Source: an uncultured Eubacteriales bacterium (GTDB lineage Bacteria; Bacillota; Clostridia; Oscillospirales; UBA644). Taken from it: a stretch of 39,414 bases of DNA. The translations under genes were made by a program, and so were the position numbers. The notes under the pieces were generated by a model. It searched no databases, had not been told where the DNA came from, and worked only from the letters and a program-made list of their open reading frames with translations. The stretch spans positions 1 to 39,414 of the forward strand of contig CAJLLT010000019.1 of the NCBI GenBank assembly GCA_905207625.1, read 5' to 3'. Of the stretch, positions 33,152 through 39,414 are shown in pieces (the stretch's first letter is position 1; each line of letters opens with the position of its first letter).

Positions 33152-33188
33152 AACGCCTGAAGACGTGATGCCTTCAGGCGTTTTTTTT
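33152..33188 (+). terminator. Intrinsic terminator of ftsZ
   Basis: AACGCCTGAAG (33152-33162) pairs with CTTCAGGCGTT (33172-33182), loop of nine bases, followed by a run of eight T's at 33181-33188. A textbook Rho-independent terminator. Confidence 0.93.
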
Positions 33189-33222
33189 AATCGATATCTC
33201 TCTTATAAAGAAAAAAGATAAA

Positions 33223-33250
33223 CCGCCGGAACCTGTGAAGGTTCCGGCGG
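33223..33250 (-). terminator. Intrinsic terminator of the PstS-like lipoprotein gene
   Basis: CCGCCGGAACC and GGTTCCGGCGG form an 11-bp stem with a TGTGAA loop. On the minus strand a T-rich tail (TTTATCTTTTTTCTTT) follows. It lies 30 bases after the minus-strand stop codon. Confidence 0.88.
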
Positions 33251-33279
33251 AGTGTTATATTCATATGGGTGCATATGTT

Positions 33280-34248
33280 TTATTCGCCGTACTGGAAGCT
33301 TTCAAAGCTGCCGAGTCTTCCTATGGGATATTCCACGGCGCCTCTGCCTGAAACTACGGTAAGTTCCGTGTCTGTTTCCGCCCATTTACGCAGTTCATGA
33401 CAGAACTGAGAGTATCCGCTGTCCGTAATAAGCATATATGTGTCTATCACGAAGGGGTACTCTCCGGAAATTATCGATTCCGTGGTGACGGTTTTTCCGT
33501 CAACGGCGATTATTCCATCGGGATTTCCGCTTATGGTAAGATTCAGATAGTATTGGCTGAAAGCCGCCGGCTCAAGAATGAAGTCAGAGCCGTTGTGATA
33601 TTCGCAACGAGCCGACATATTCCGTTCAGCCCAGGTGACAGCTTCAGAGTTTGTCCCGGATGCCTTGTATTCCGGCAGAAGGGAAAGCTGCATCAGTCTT
33701 TCCGCTGAGGTGTAAACGGAATCTTTTCCGAGGAAAGAGATCTTTCCCTTGACTGACCCTACTTCGGACCAGTCGGTTACTTTCCCGGAGAAAATATCCT
33801 TGAGCTGGTTTCCGGTGAGCGTTTTTACCGGATTATCCGCAGAGGTAAGGAACACCAGTGCCTCCGTGGTAAGTTTCACAGCAGTCATACCGTCCCAGTT
33901 CTCTCGGACACTTCGCGGTTTTTCGGTAAAGGCAACGGAGATCGTTTTATTCTTCAGAGCTTTAATAAGCTCCTGCTCGTTTTCGTATTTCTTGGGATAA
34001 AGGGGATGCTGTTTTATGTCATACGTTCCGTCGGACTGGAATATGGAATTGAAAAAATCCTCCGCAAGACCGTACGCGTTTCCCGTGGCTCCTATGACGG
34101 GGAACTGCTCCTGGGTTATCATGAACTGAACACCCATACGGGGCTTCTGGACAAGCTCCGGCTCATTTTTTCCGGTCAGTGCCGGCGTGCAGCAACACAG
34201 GGAAAAAAGAATACAGCAGATTATAGTGCAAACAACTGTTTTTTTCAT
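33280..34248 (-). CDS. PstS-like (phosphate-type) solute-binding lipoprotein, orphan
   Basis: A 322-residue predicted lipoprotein. MKKTVVCTIICCILFSLCCC is a signal peptide ending in a cysteine cluster, where lipid attachment would occur, although the exact lipobox is unclear. The mature part resembles the PBP-like-2 domain of phosphate-binding proteins: FPVIGATGNAYGLAEDFF near the start, then NPVKTLTGNQLKDIFSGKVT and DWSEVGSVKGKISFLGKDS. A longer reading from 34344 is open, but AGAGGTC before the ATG at 34248 and the signal peptide decide the start. No permease or ATPase genes are nearby, so the ligand and a transport role are unknown. Sensor or adhesion roles are equally possible. Confidence 0.78.
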   Translation of the reverse strand: MKKTVVCTIICCILFSLCCCTPALTGKNEPELVQKPRMGVQFMITQEQFPVIGATGNAYGLAEDFFNSIFQSDGTYDIKQHPLYPKKYENEQELIKALKNKTISVAFTEKPRSVRENWDGMTAVKLTTEALVFLTSADNPVKTLTGNQLKDIFSGKVTDWSEVGSVKGKISFLGKDSVYTSAERLMQLSLLPEYKASGTNSEAVTWAERNMSARCEYHNGSDFILEPAAFSQYYLNLTISGNPDGIIAVDGKTVTTESIISGEYPFVIDTYMLITDSGYSQFCHELRKWAETDTELTVVSGRGAVEYPIGRLGSFESFQYGE

Positions 34249-34394
34249 ATATAGACCTCTGTTAAAATGGACAGTCTTTTGGGACTGTTGTTTCTCTGAA
34301 AACTGTTCCTGTACAGACAGTTTTTCATCTTTTATCTGCGGCAATACGGTATTTTGCCGGAATTATTTACTTCAGTGAACCTCCTTCCATGTAT

Positions 34395-34423
34395 ATACTA
34401 ACACAATTTTTCCGGAATGTCAA
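34395..34423 (-). promoter_or_regulatory. Promoter of the PstS-like lipoprotein gene
   Basis: On the minus strand, TTGACA (34418-34423) and TAGTAT (34395-34400) are separated by 17 bases, giving a leader of about 140 nt. The -35 lies just 15 bases from the noc terminator. Confidence 0.75.
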
Positions 34424-34437
34424 TACTTTTTGTAAAA

Positions 34438-34468
34438 CCGAAAGAGCCGCTTTCGGCGGCTCTTTCGG
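34438..34468 (-). terminator. Terminator of noc
   Basis: CCGAAAGAGCCGC and GCGGCTCTTTCGG form a perfect 13-bp stem with a TTTCG loop, followed on the minus strand by TTTTACAAAAAG. It separates noc from the downstream lipoprotein gene. Confidence 0.85.
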
Positions 34469-34523
34469 ACAGGAATGGAAAAAAGGAGAAAAACAGAAGA
34501 AAATATATGATGAGCAAGAACGC

Positions 34524-35324
34524 TTATTCAGCCGTCCTGCGGACGGTTATGGTGTAGGTGACTTTGTCCTCCTGGGTGTCTGTTCTGATACAGGCGGAGA
34601 ATCCGGAGTCGTTCATCATCCTCACGGTTTTCGCGAAGCTGTTGCTGTACAGACGCAGATCACGGCAGAAGCCCATGCGCACCGGTTTGCGTTTCGGAGG
34701 ACATTCGAGTTTTATTATGTAGTGCTCAAACTGGGAAACGGTACATCCGGTTTTTTTCGCGTGTTCCACTGCCCTGAGCATGTTTTTTTCGTCTTTCAGT
34801 GTCAGCAGCGCCCGGGCGTGTCTCTCCGTAAGGGAGGCTTCCGCAACGGCTTTCCGTACGCTTTCCGGCAGTTTCAGAAGACGAAGCTTGTTTGCCACCG
34901 CAGACTGGGTCTTGCCCGTCTGCTCTGCCGCCTGTGCCTGGGTCATTCCCGTCAGGGAAATGAGTTTTTCCAGTCCACGCGCCTGTTCGAAGAAATCAAG
35001 ATCTCTCCGTTGCAGATTCTCCACCAGTGCGATCAGGGCGGAGGATGAGTCGTCGATATCGGTTATGACGCAGGGAACGTGACGAAGTCCGTTTTGTTTC
35101 GCCGCCCGGAGTCTTCTTTCCCCGGCGATGAGCTCGTACATGCCTTCGCCCCGGTATCGTACCGTAAGTGGCTGAATGATTCCGACGTTCCTGATGCTTT
35201 CAGCCAACTCGTCCAATGCCGCAGTGTCAAATTCGGTCCTGGGCTGGGCAAAATTGGGAACAATACTTTCCGTGGGCAGCTCCATAAGTCTTCTGGTGTA
35301 GTTTTCCAGCAATCCGCAGCTCAA
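34524..35324 (-). CDS. noc: Nucleoid occlusion protein, Noc-type ParB family
   Basis: A 266-residue ParB/Noc CTP-switch protein. The CTP-binding part has FAQPRTEFD, GERRLRAAKQNGL and ENLQRRDL. The DNA-binding part reads QSAVANKLRLLKLP and LTERHARALLTL, which match B. subtilis Noc (ANKLRLLKLP, TERHARALI) better than ParB (SMGHGR). Noc binds dispersed sites and stops septation over the nucleoid. An ATG at 35351 is open but sits inside the promoter's -10 hexamer and cannot be on the transcript. The TTG at 35324, eight bases after GGAGG, fits the transcript. No parA, rsmG or mnmG is adjacent, unlike the usual oriC setting. Confidence 0.82.
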   Translation of the reverse strand: MSCGLLENYTRRLMELPTESIVPNFAQPRTEFDTAALDELAESIRNVGIIQPLTVRYRGEGMYELIAGERRLRAAKQNGLRHVPCVITDIDDSSSALIALVENLQRRDLDFFEQARGLEKLISLTGMTQAQAAEQTGKTQSAVANKLRLLKLPESVRKAVAEASLTERHARALLTLKDEKNMLRAVEHAKKTGCTVSQFEHYIIKLECPPKRKPVRMGFCRDLRLYSNSFAKTVRMMNDSGFSACIRTDTQEDKVTYTITVRRTAE

Positions 35325-35349
35325 AGCTTTCGCCTCCGTTTCTGAAGCC

Positions 35350-35378
35350 ATTATAGCTCAGCTTTCCGGGGAAGTCAA
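35350..35378 (-). promoter_or_regulatory. Promoter of noc, with a Noc-box-like sequence in the spacer
   Basis: On the minus strand, TTGACT (35373-35378) and TATAAT (35350-35355) are 17 bases apart. The spacer holds TTTCCGGGGAAG (plus strand, 35363-35374), which agrees with the B. subtilis Noc site core TTTCCCGGGAAA at 10 of 12 positions. Autoregulation is speculative. The rest of 35379-35526 holds short repeats (AAAACACATCGAC and AAAACACGTCGC; CGACAG/CTGTCG) without assigned function. Confidence 0.75.
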
Positions 35379-35526
35379 GAAAAACACATCGACCGTTTTT
35401 TCGGTTCGACAGAAAAAACACGTCGCACACTGTCGCTTCCGCTCAAACCGTATCGGTCGGGGAGATATAATTTCGGTTAATGGGGAAAATTTCTTTGACC
35501 GAATTTCAAACATAAGGCACGCAGAC

Positions 35527-35555
35527 TTGAAAAACGGGCGGGAAAATGGTATACT
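35527..35555 (+). promoter_or_regulatory. Promoter of trmL
   Basis: TTGAAA (35527-35532) and TATACT (35550-35555) are separated by 17 bases, about 70 bases before the trmL ATG. Confidence 0.75.
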
Positions 35556-35623
35556 TAGTTCATGACAGGTTTTGTTTTGCGCTTGTACTGTCTGTAACTG
35601 TCCGATAAAGAGGAAATAAAAGA

Positions 35624-36133
35624 ATGAAGAATTTAGCCGTTGCCCTTATAGAACCCGAAATACCCCAGAATACCGGGAATATTTCCCGAACCTGCGCCTG
35701 TACCGGAGTTCAGCTGCATCTTGTCAAACCTTTGGGCTTTTCCATCGATGACGCGCATCTGCGCCGTGCGGGACTTGATTACTGGAATGAACTTGACCTT
35801 CATATACATGAAAATCTGGAATCGTTTCTGGAGTGGGCAGGAAAGGAGGAACGTCCGCTGCTTTTTGCCAGCACCAAGTCGGCAAGGACATACTCTGATG
35901 TCGAATATCCCGACGGGTGCATAATTCTTTTCGGCAAGGAGACCAAGGGACTTCCGGAGGAACTTCTCCGTGACAATTACGATAAATGTATAAGAATACC
36001 CATGAAAGAGAGTGTCCGGAGTCTGAATCTTTCCAATTCTGTTGCGATAATTGTGTATGAGGCTTTACGTCAGAGCGGCTTCCGGTCGCTTTCCCGGCAG
36101 GGACATCTGAAAGGAGTTTCAGGAAATGAATGA
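35624..36133 (+). CDS. trmL: tRNA (cytidine/uridine-34-2'-O)-methyltransferase TrmL
   Basis: A 169-residue SPOUT-fold (trefoil knot) methyltransferase that 2'-O-methylates the wobble base of tRNA-Leu isoacceptors using SAM. VALIEPEIPQNTGNISRTCA and VQLHLVKPLGFSIDDAHLRR are the N-terminal signatures. ILFGKETKGLPEELL and IRIPMKESVRSLNLSNSVAI form the SAM-binding knot. The length is typical. A GAGGAA ribosome site precedes the ATG. Its end overlaps the next gene by eight bases. Confidence 0.95.
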   Translation: MKNLAVALIEPEIPQNTGNISRTCACTGVQLHLVKPLGFSIDDAHLRRAGLDYWNELDLHIHENLESFLEWAGKEERPLLFASTKSARTYSDVEYPDGCIILFGKETKGLPEELLRDNYDKCIRIPMKESVRSLNLSNSVAIIVYEALRQSGFRSLSRQGHLKGVSGNE

Positions 36134-37130
36134 GGAAAACATGACCTTTGAACAGCAGAAGCGCAGGGAGGATACGTCCCTGCTCTTCAACGGAATATTT
36201 GCAGCCGGAATATTCGGACTTGTTTTTATTTTCATTCTGAAATATATCCTTGAGTCCCTTACCCGTATTCCGGACGAATCACTCCGGTTTTATCTGACCT
36301 CATTTCTTGTTCCGGCATGTCGGTGCGCGGCGGTCTTCGGGGCTTTTGCGGTATACAGCAAAAGGCAGGGAAAACCCTTAAGGGGAAGAAAAGCCGTTTC
36401 TGCGCCCGCCTTTCTCCCGGTTACGGGAGCTTTGGCGGCGGGGGCCGCTTCCGTATTCGCCCTTTTTCTTGTGCAGACGGCAAAAGATCTGCTCATTTCC
36501 GACGGATATGTCATCACTTCGGCATCATCCGATACCGGAACGAACATTGTACAGAAGCTTTTTTTCATGATCGTTCCGTCGCTTATTTATTCCTTTTCCT
36601 ATACTGTGATTTTTGACATGATCGTCTGCGATAAACTCGGACGGTTCAATGTCTCCGCATCGGTAGTACTCTCCGCATACCTTGCCTGTGTCACGGTTGT
36701 TTCCGCCCGATGGGCTCCTGCGGTCTTCGCCGTTGGGATAATAGCCTCCGCTGTTTACGGAAAGACTCTTTCCGGTGTCCGGACCTTCCCGGTGTGGTTT
36801 GCCGGCTTTACGGTGATATCTGTTGCGGAATGCTTCGGACTGCCCGGGACGGTATACTGTGTTCTCTGCGGTATTGCGGCAGTCGTTCTGACTGTGTCGG
36901 TGTTTCTGTCCGGAGGAAAAATCCGGCGTCATGAACTCAGATACGCCGAAGAAGGCTGTATTCTCAGCGGCAGAGAAGTCCTTGCCGGGCTCGCGAGAAG
37001 CTCTCTTTTCTGGATATTTACAGTGCTTTTTGCCGGGTTCATAGTTCTTGTTTATATTTCCGACCCGGACTTCACCGTCAGCGGTGTTGACGATGTATGC
37101 AGGGTGCTGAAAAACGCTTTTATACGTTGA
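36126..37130 (+). CDS. Polytopic membrane protein of unknown function
   Basis: A 334-residue protein I do not recognise. A polar N-terminus of about 18 residues (MNEENMTFEQQKRREDTS) is followed by seven to nine hydrophobic segments. They include NGIFAAGIFGLVFIFILKYI, FYLTSFLVPACRCAAVFGAF, FLPVTGALAAGAASVFALFL, KLFFMIVPSLIYSFSYTVIF, then a run through WAPAVFAVGIIASAVYG and PGTVYCVLCGIAAVVLTVSV, and a last helix LFWIFTVLFAGFIVLVYI. No catalytic motif is evident. An AAGGAG ribosome site lies inside trmL and the two overlap, so they are cotranscribed. Its 3' end overlaps gpr by 11 bases tail to tail. Confidence 0.8.
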   Translation: MNEENMTFEQQKRREDTSLLFNGIFAAGIFGLVFIFILKYILESLTRIPDESLRFYLTSFLVPACRCAAVFGAFAVYSKRQGKPLRGRKAVSAPAFLPVTGALAAGAASVFALFLVQTAKDLLISDGYVITSASSDTGTNIVQKLFFMIVPSLIYSFSYTVIFDMIVCDKLGRFNVSASVVLSAYLACVTVVSARWAPAVFAVGIIASAVYGKTLSGVRTFPVWFAGFTVISVAECFGLPGTVYCVLCGIAAVVLTVSVFLSGGKIRRHELRYAEEGCILSGREVLAGLARSSLFWIFTVLFAGFIVLVYISDPDFTVSGVDDVCRVLKNAFIR

Positions 37131-38097
37131 GCAGTGCGTTTATCTGTTCCTGAGAAAGATCCCCGTGAAGAGCCTTGTTTATTGCCGTGGACAACAGTCT
37201 TGCAACCTTTGCCGTCAGTGCGTCCACATCTCCCGGAGTTACCGTCATGGTGCTTTCCGATGGAGATACAAGAGGTAACAGAAGTTCGTAAAAATCTCCG
37301 TCGTGCAGATCTTCCAGTGCGGCGGAGAGTTTTTTGTCCGCGGAAGTCCGGGCGTTGCGGAGATTGTCGGTAAGCCTCTGCATCATATCCGCCGAAAGCG
37401 TTACCGCCGATACCACCGTAGGGACTCCCAGCGCCAGTACAGGCACACCCAGTGTCCGGCGGCTTATCTCCGCTCTGGTATTACCCACGCCCGAGCCGGG
37501 ACATATACCGCTGTCGGACATCTGTACCGTGGAGCATATCCTTTTCGGATTCCTTGCGGAAAGGGAATCTATGACTACCACTGCCGACGGGTGAGTGCTC
37601 CTGACCACTGAATTTATGACGTCGGAGCTTTCTATCCCGGTCTTTCCCAGAACTCCGGGTTTTATTACGGAAACATCCCGCAGAGGCAGGGAGGAGAATA
37701 ACCGGGGAAGATTGTTTTTTATATGCCGTGTAACTATCAGTCCGTCCGCGGTCTTTGTTCCTACAGAGTCCGAGGTCATGGCGGCGTTTCCCAATCCCAC
37801 CACAAGCACTGCCCCTGTCATGTCCGAGCCTATAAAGGATTCTATTTCATCCGCGACGGTCTGTATTGAGGCTGTGTACACGTCGTCATCCCGGAACGCT
37901 CCGGAAAAGTCCACCGCGGTATACTGTCCCTCAGGCTTTCCGAATCTTTCCGCGGCCTCGGCTGAAAGAATCTTTGTGCGGTGTACCGGAATGCCCCGGA
38001 CGCAGTCCTCTTCATCCTGTACTCCGTCATCCGGACCGAGATTCTGTATCTGCTGTATTTCCGCGGCAAGATCCGTTCTGATATTCTTGATATTCAT
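37120..38097 (-). CDS. gpr: Spore germination endopeptidase GPR
   Basis: A 325-residue protease that degrades small acid-soluble spore proteins at the start of germination. The N-terminal IRTDLAAE resembles the family's autoprocessing site, where the zymogen removes its propeptide. GIPVHRTKI, VVGLGNAAMTSDSVGTKTAD, KPGVLGKTGIESSDVI, VIDSLSARNP and GSGVGNTRAEISRRTLGVPV are strong GPR signatures. A longer reading from 38154 is open, but GGAGCGG before the ATG at 38097 marks the start. It shows the organism is an endospore former. It is convergent with, and overlaps, the membrane-protein gene. Confidence 0.95.
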   Translation of the reverse strand: MNIKNIRTDLAAEIQQIQNLGPDDGVQDEEDCVRGIPVHRTKILSAEAAERFGKPEGQYTAVDFSGAFRDDDVYTASIQTVADEIESFIGSDMTGAVLVVGLGNAAMTSDSVGTKTADGLIVTRHIKNNLPRLFSSLPLRDVSVIKPGVLGKTGIESSDVINSVVRSTHPSAVVVIDSLSARNPKRICSTVQMSDSGICPGSGVGNTRAEISRRTLGVPVLALGVPTVVSAVTLSADMMQRLTDNLRNARTSADKKLSAALEDLHDGDFYELLLPLVSPSESTMTVTPGDVDALTAKVARLLSTAINKALHGDLSQEQINALLNV

Positions 38098-38123
38098 TTT
38101 TTCCGCTCCGTTTTTTTTCTTTT

Positions 38124-38152
38124 TATTTTGTGAAATATTTCCGAATTTATAC
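38124..38152 (-). promoter_or_regulatory. Possible forespore (sigma-G-like) promoter of gpr
   Basis: On the minus strand, GTATA (38148-38152) is followed after 17 bases by CAAAATA (38124-38130). Known sigma-G promoters have a GHATR-type -35 and a CATnnTA -10 at this spacing; the -10 differs at one position. In Bacillus, gpr is under sigma-F and sigma-G. No good sigma-A promoter was seen for gpr. Confidence 0.35.
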
Positions 38153-38179
38153 AAAAAACCGAAATACTCTCCGTTTCTA

Positions 38180-38208
38180 TTGAAATACCTTCGGAATTCT
38201 GTTATTAT
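38180..38208 (+). promoter_or_regulatory. Promoter of the EIIC-like membrane protein gene
   Basis: TTGAAA (38180-38185) and TATTAT (38203-38208) are separated by 17 bases. The predicted start near 38215 leaves only about six bases before the first ATG (38221) but about 30 before the second (38245), which has a ribosome site. Confidence 0.7.
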
Positions 38209-38244
38209 ATAATAACAATAATGGAAATAAATCGGGGTGGAGAA

Positions 38245-39303
38245 ATGATTAAAAAGCTTTTCAAGCGATGGTTTATCGATGCCATGGGTTCCATGGCTCA
38301 GGGTCTGTTTGCGTCACTGCTCATCGGTACTATTTTCAAGGCTTTGGGCATGATCCCGGGACTCGGCATTCTTGCGGAGATAGGCGGATATGCCCAGACT
38401 GTTGCCGGACCGGCAATGGGTGTAGCCATAGCTTATTCAATGGGCGGTTCGGCTCTGGTAGTATTCTCTGCGGCGGCAGTGGGTTTTGCCGCAAATAAGC
38501 TCGGCGGTGCCGGAGGTCCGCTGGCAGTATTCTTCATCGTTATTGCGGCGGTGGAGATCGGTTTGCTTGTTTCCAAAAAAACAAAGATAGATATAATCGT
38601 AACTCCTTTCGTGACTATTCTTACCGGCGGGCTGCTCTCCGTTTACGTTGCCCCCTACATAGGCAAGGCTGTGGGGTATATAAGCTCAGCTATTGACTGG
38701 GCTGCGGTTCAGTCTCCGCTGATTACGGGTATAGTTGTATCCGTTATTATGGGAATAGTTCTTACTCTCCCCATTTCCAGCGCCGCTATCTGTGCCGGTC
38801 TTGTGCTTACAGGCAGTGCGGCGGTCTCGGGAAGCAGTGTGGGGCTTGCCATTGCCGGCGGTGCGGCAGTTGCCGGTTGCTGTGCGCATATGGTGGGTTT
38901 TGCCGTGGCTTCTTTCAAGGACAACGGTTTCGGGGGGCTTCTCAGTCAGGGGCTCGGAACCTCCATGCTCCAGATGCCGAACATAAACCGTCATCCGCAG
39001 CTGTGGATACCTCCGGTAGTGGCGTCGGCGATTACCGGACCTCTTGCGACCTGCGTTTTCCGTATGCGCATGTACAGTGAACCTATAAATTCCGGTATGG
39101 GAACCTGCGGACTTCTCGGTCCCATAGGTGTGGTCCTCGGCTGGATAGATCCGGCAAACGGATATCCGGATGCGGTTACCGCATTTGACTGGATAGGTCT
39201 TGTGCTTATCTGTTTTGTGCTTCCTGCCATTATCTCCTGGCTTGTGGCAGCTGCCATGCGCAAGTCCGGACTTATCAAAAAAGGGTATATGAAACTTTCC
39301 TGA
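38245..39303 (+). CDS. PfoR/PTS EIIC-like membrane protein
   Basis: A 352-residue polytopic protein of the PTS EIIC type 2-like family that includes Clostridium perfringens PfoR. The sequence has about nine to ten hydrophobic segments with many Gly and Ala. It contains FKRWFIDAMGSMAQGLFASL, LTGSAAVSGSSVGLAIAGG, GLLSQGLGTSMLQMPN, and GPLATCVFRMRMYSEPINSG with GMGTCGLLGPIGV. No EIIA or EIIB domain or gene is visible, so sugar transport by a PTS is uncertain and a regulatory role is possible. I place the start at the ATG at 38245 after GGGGTGGAGA, not the one at 38221, which lies almost at the transcription start. Confidence 0.8.
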   Translation: MIKKLFKRWFIDAMGSMAQGLFASLLIGTIFKALGMIPGLGILAEIGGYAQTVAGPAMGVAIAYSMGGSALVVFSAAAVGFAANKLGGAGGPLAVFFIVIAAVEIGLLVSKKTKIDIIVTPFVTILTGGLLSVYVAPYIGKAVGYISSAIDWAAVQSPLITGIVVSVIMGIVLTLPISSAAICAGLVLTGSAAVSGSSVGLAIAGGAAVAGCCAHMVGFAVASFKDNGFGGLLSQGLGTSMLQMPNINRHPQLWIPPVVASAITGPLATCVFRMRMYSEPINSGMGTCGLLGPIGVVLGWIDPANGYPDAVTAFDWIGLVLICFVLPAIISWLVAAAMRKSGLIKKGYMKLS

Positions 39304-39323
39304 TTCATGTTATCTTAGTAATA

Positions 39324-39365
39324 AAAAAGCGCCCGGTGTCTGAAAGACATCGGGTGCCGCTTTTT
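39324..39365 (+). terminator. Intrinsic terminator of the EIIC-like gene
   Basis: CCCGGTGTC pairs with GACATCGGG around a TGAAA loop, extended after a small bulge by GCG/CGC and A-run/T-run pairing. TTTTT at 39361-39365 forms the tail. The flanking A-run means it may work both ways. Confidence 0.85.
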
Positions 39366-39375
39366 GTATAACGAA

Positions 39376-39398
39376 AACCACGCGATAGTCGCGTGGTT
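39376..39398. repeat. Perfect 10-bp inverted repeat at the window edge
   Basis: AACCACGCGA and TCGCGTGGTT flank a TAG loop, and GGTTAACC follows at 39406-39413. There is no U-tract, so it is not a standard terminator. It could be the terminal hairpin of an IS200/IS605-type or REP-like element whose body lies outside the window; only the edge is seen. Confidence 0.5.
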
Positions 39399-39414
39399 AA
39401 ATAGAGGTTAACCG

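Noticed and set aside
35379..35526. Possible parS site near noc
   Set aside because: The short repeats here do not match the parS consensus TGTTTCACGTGAAACA, and no parA is adjacent.
39376..39414. Pistol ribozyme, suggested by a hairpin followed by TTAAATAG
   Set aside because: The stem is too long with a 3-base loop, leaving no loop to form the required pseudoknot, and the rest of the motif would fall outside the window.

Overview
The window reads as a chromosomal segment of an endospore-forming, diaminopimelate-type Gram-positive bacterium of class Clostridia, most likely an Oscillospirales/Ruminococcaceae-type gut anaerobe. Support: a dcw cluster headed by mraZ, an FtsI/SpoVD with two PASTA domains, MurE with the DNPR meso-DAP motif, a spore germination protease (gpr), a Noc-type ParB, and a complete glgBCDAP glycogen operon with the Firmicutes-type GlgC/GlgD pair. 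The genus cannot be fixed from the sequence alone. No rRNA, tRNA, CRISPR array, phage or intact insertion sequence is visible.

Layout. (1) 28-4438, minus strand: polA, a YwlE-like phosphatase, rimI and tsaD form one tight operon. (2) 4439-4893: a 455-bp divergent control region with two consensus promoters back to back and MraZ-box sequence facing both ways. (3) 4894-15360, plus strand: mraZ-rsmH-ftsL-ftsI/spoVD-murE-murF-mraY-ftsW-murG, closed by a strong hairpin. (4) 15450-25351, minus strand: glgB-glgC-glgD-glgA-glgP-GH13 amylase under one perfect promoter, convergent with the dcw cluster. (5) 25530-26780, plus: murA. (6) 27012-30718, minus: an XRE regulator, a GH89 alpha-N-acetylglucosaminidase and a pyridoxal-kinase-like gene, with a candidate small RNA transcribed away from the XRE gene. 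(7) 30897-33131, plus: ftsQ/divIB and ftsZ, each with its own promoter. (8) 33280-35324, minus: an orphan PstS-like lipoprotein and noc. (9) 35624-37130, plus: trmL and an unknown membrane protein, tail to tail with gpr (37120-38097, minus). (10) 38245-39303, plus: a PfoR/EIIC-like membrane protein, followed by a terminator and a second hairpin at the window edge.

How it fits together. Most of the window builds and times the cell wall and septum: lipid II synthesis (murA, murE, murF, mraY, murG), septal synthesis (ftsI/spoVD, ftsW), divisome assembly (ftsL, ftsQ, ftsZ) and nucleoid occlusion (noc). The usual dcw run is split: the glycogen island and a small minus-strand block lie between murG and ftsQ, and murD, murC and murB are absent from the window. 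Glycogen synthesis and breakdown are complete in one operon. Many promoters could be read directly as -35/-10 pairs with an exact 17-bp spacer, and several of them decide start codons (noc, ftsQ, the EIIC-like gene).

The observations I rate highest are the shared MraZ-type box upstream of the divergent polA operon and the unannotated transcript candidate beside the XRE regulator. No radically new multi-gene system is evident.
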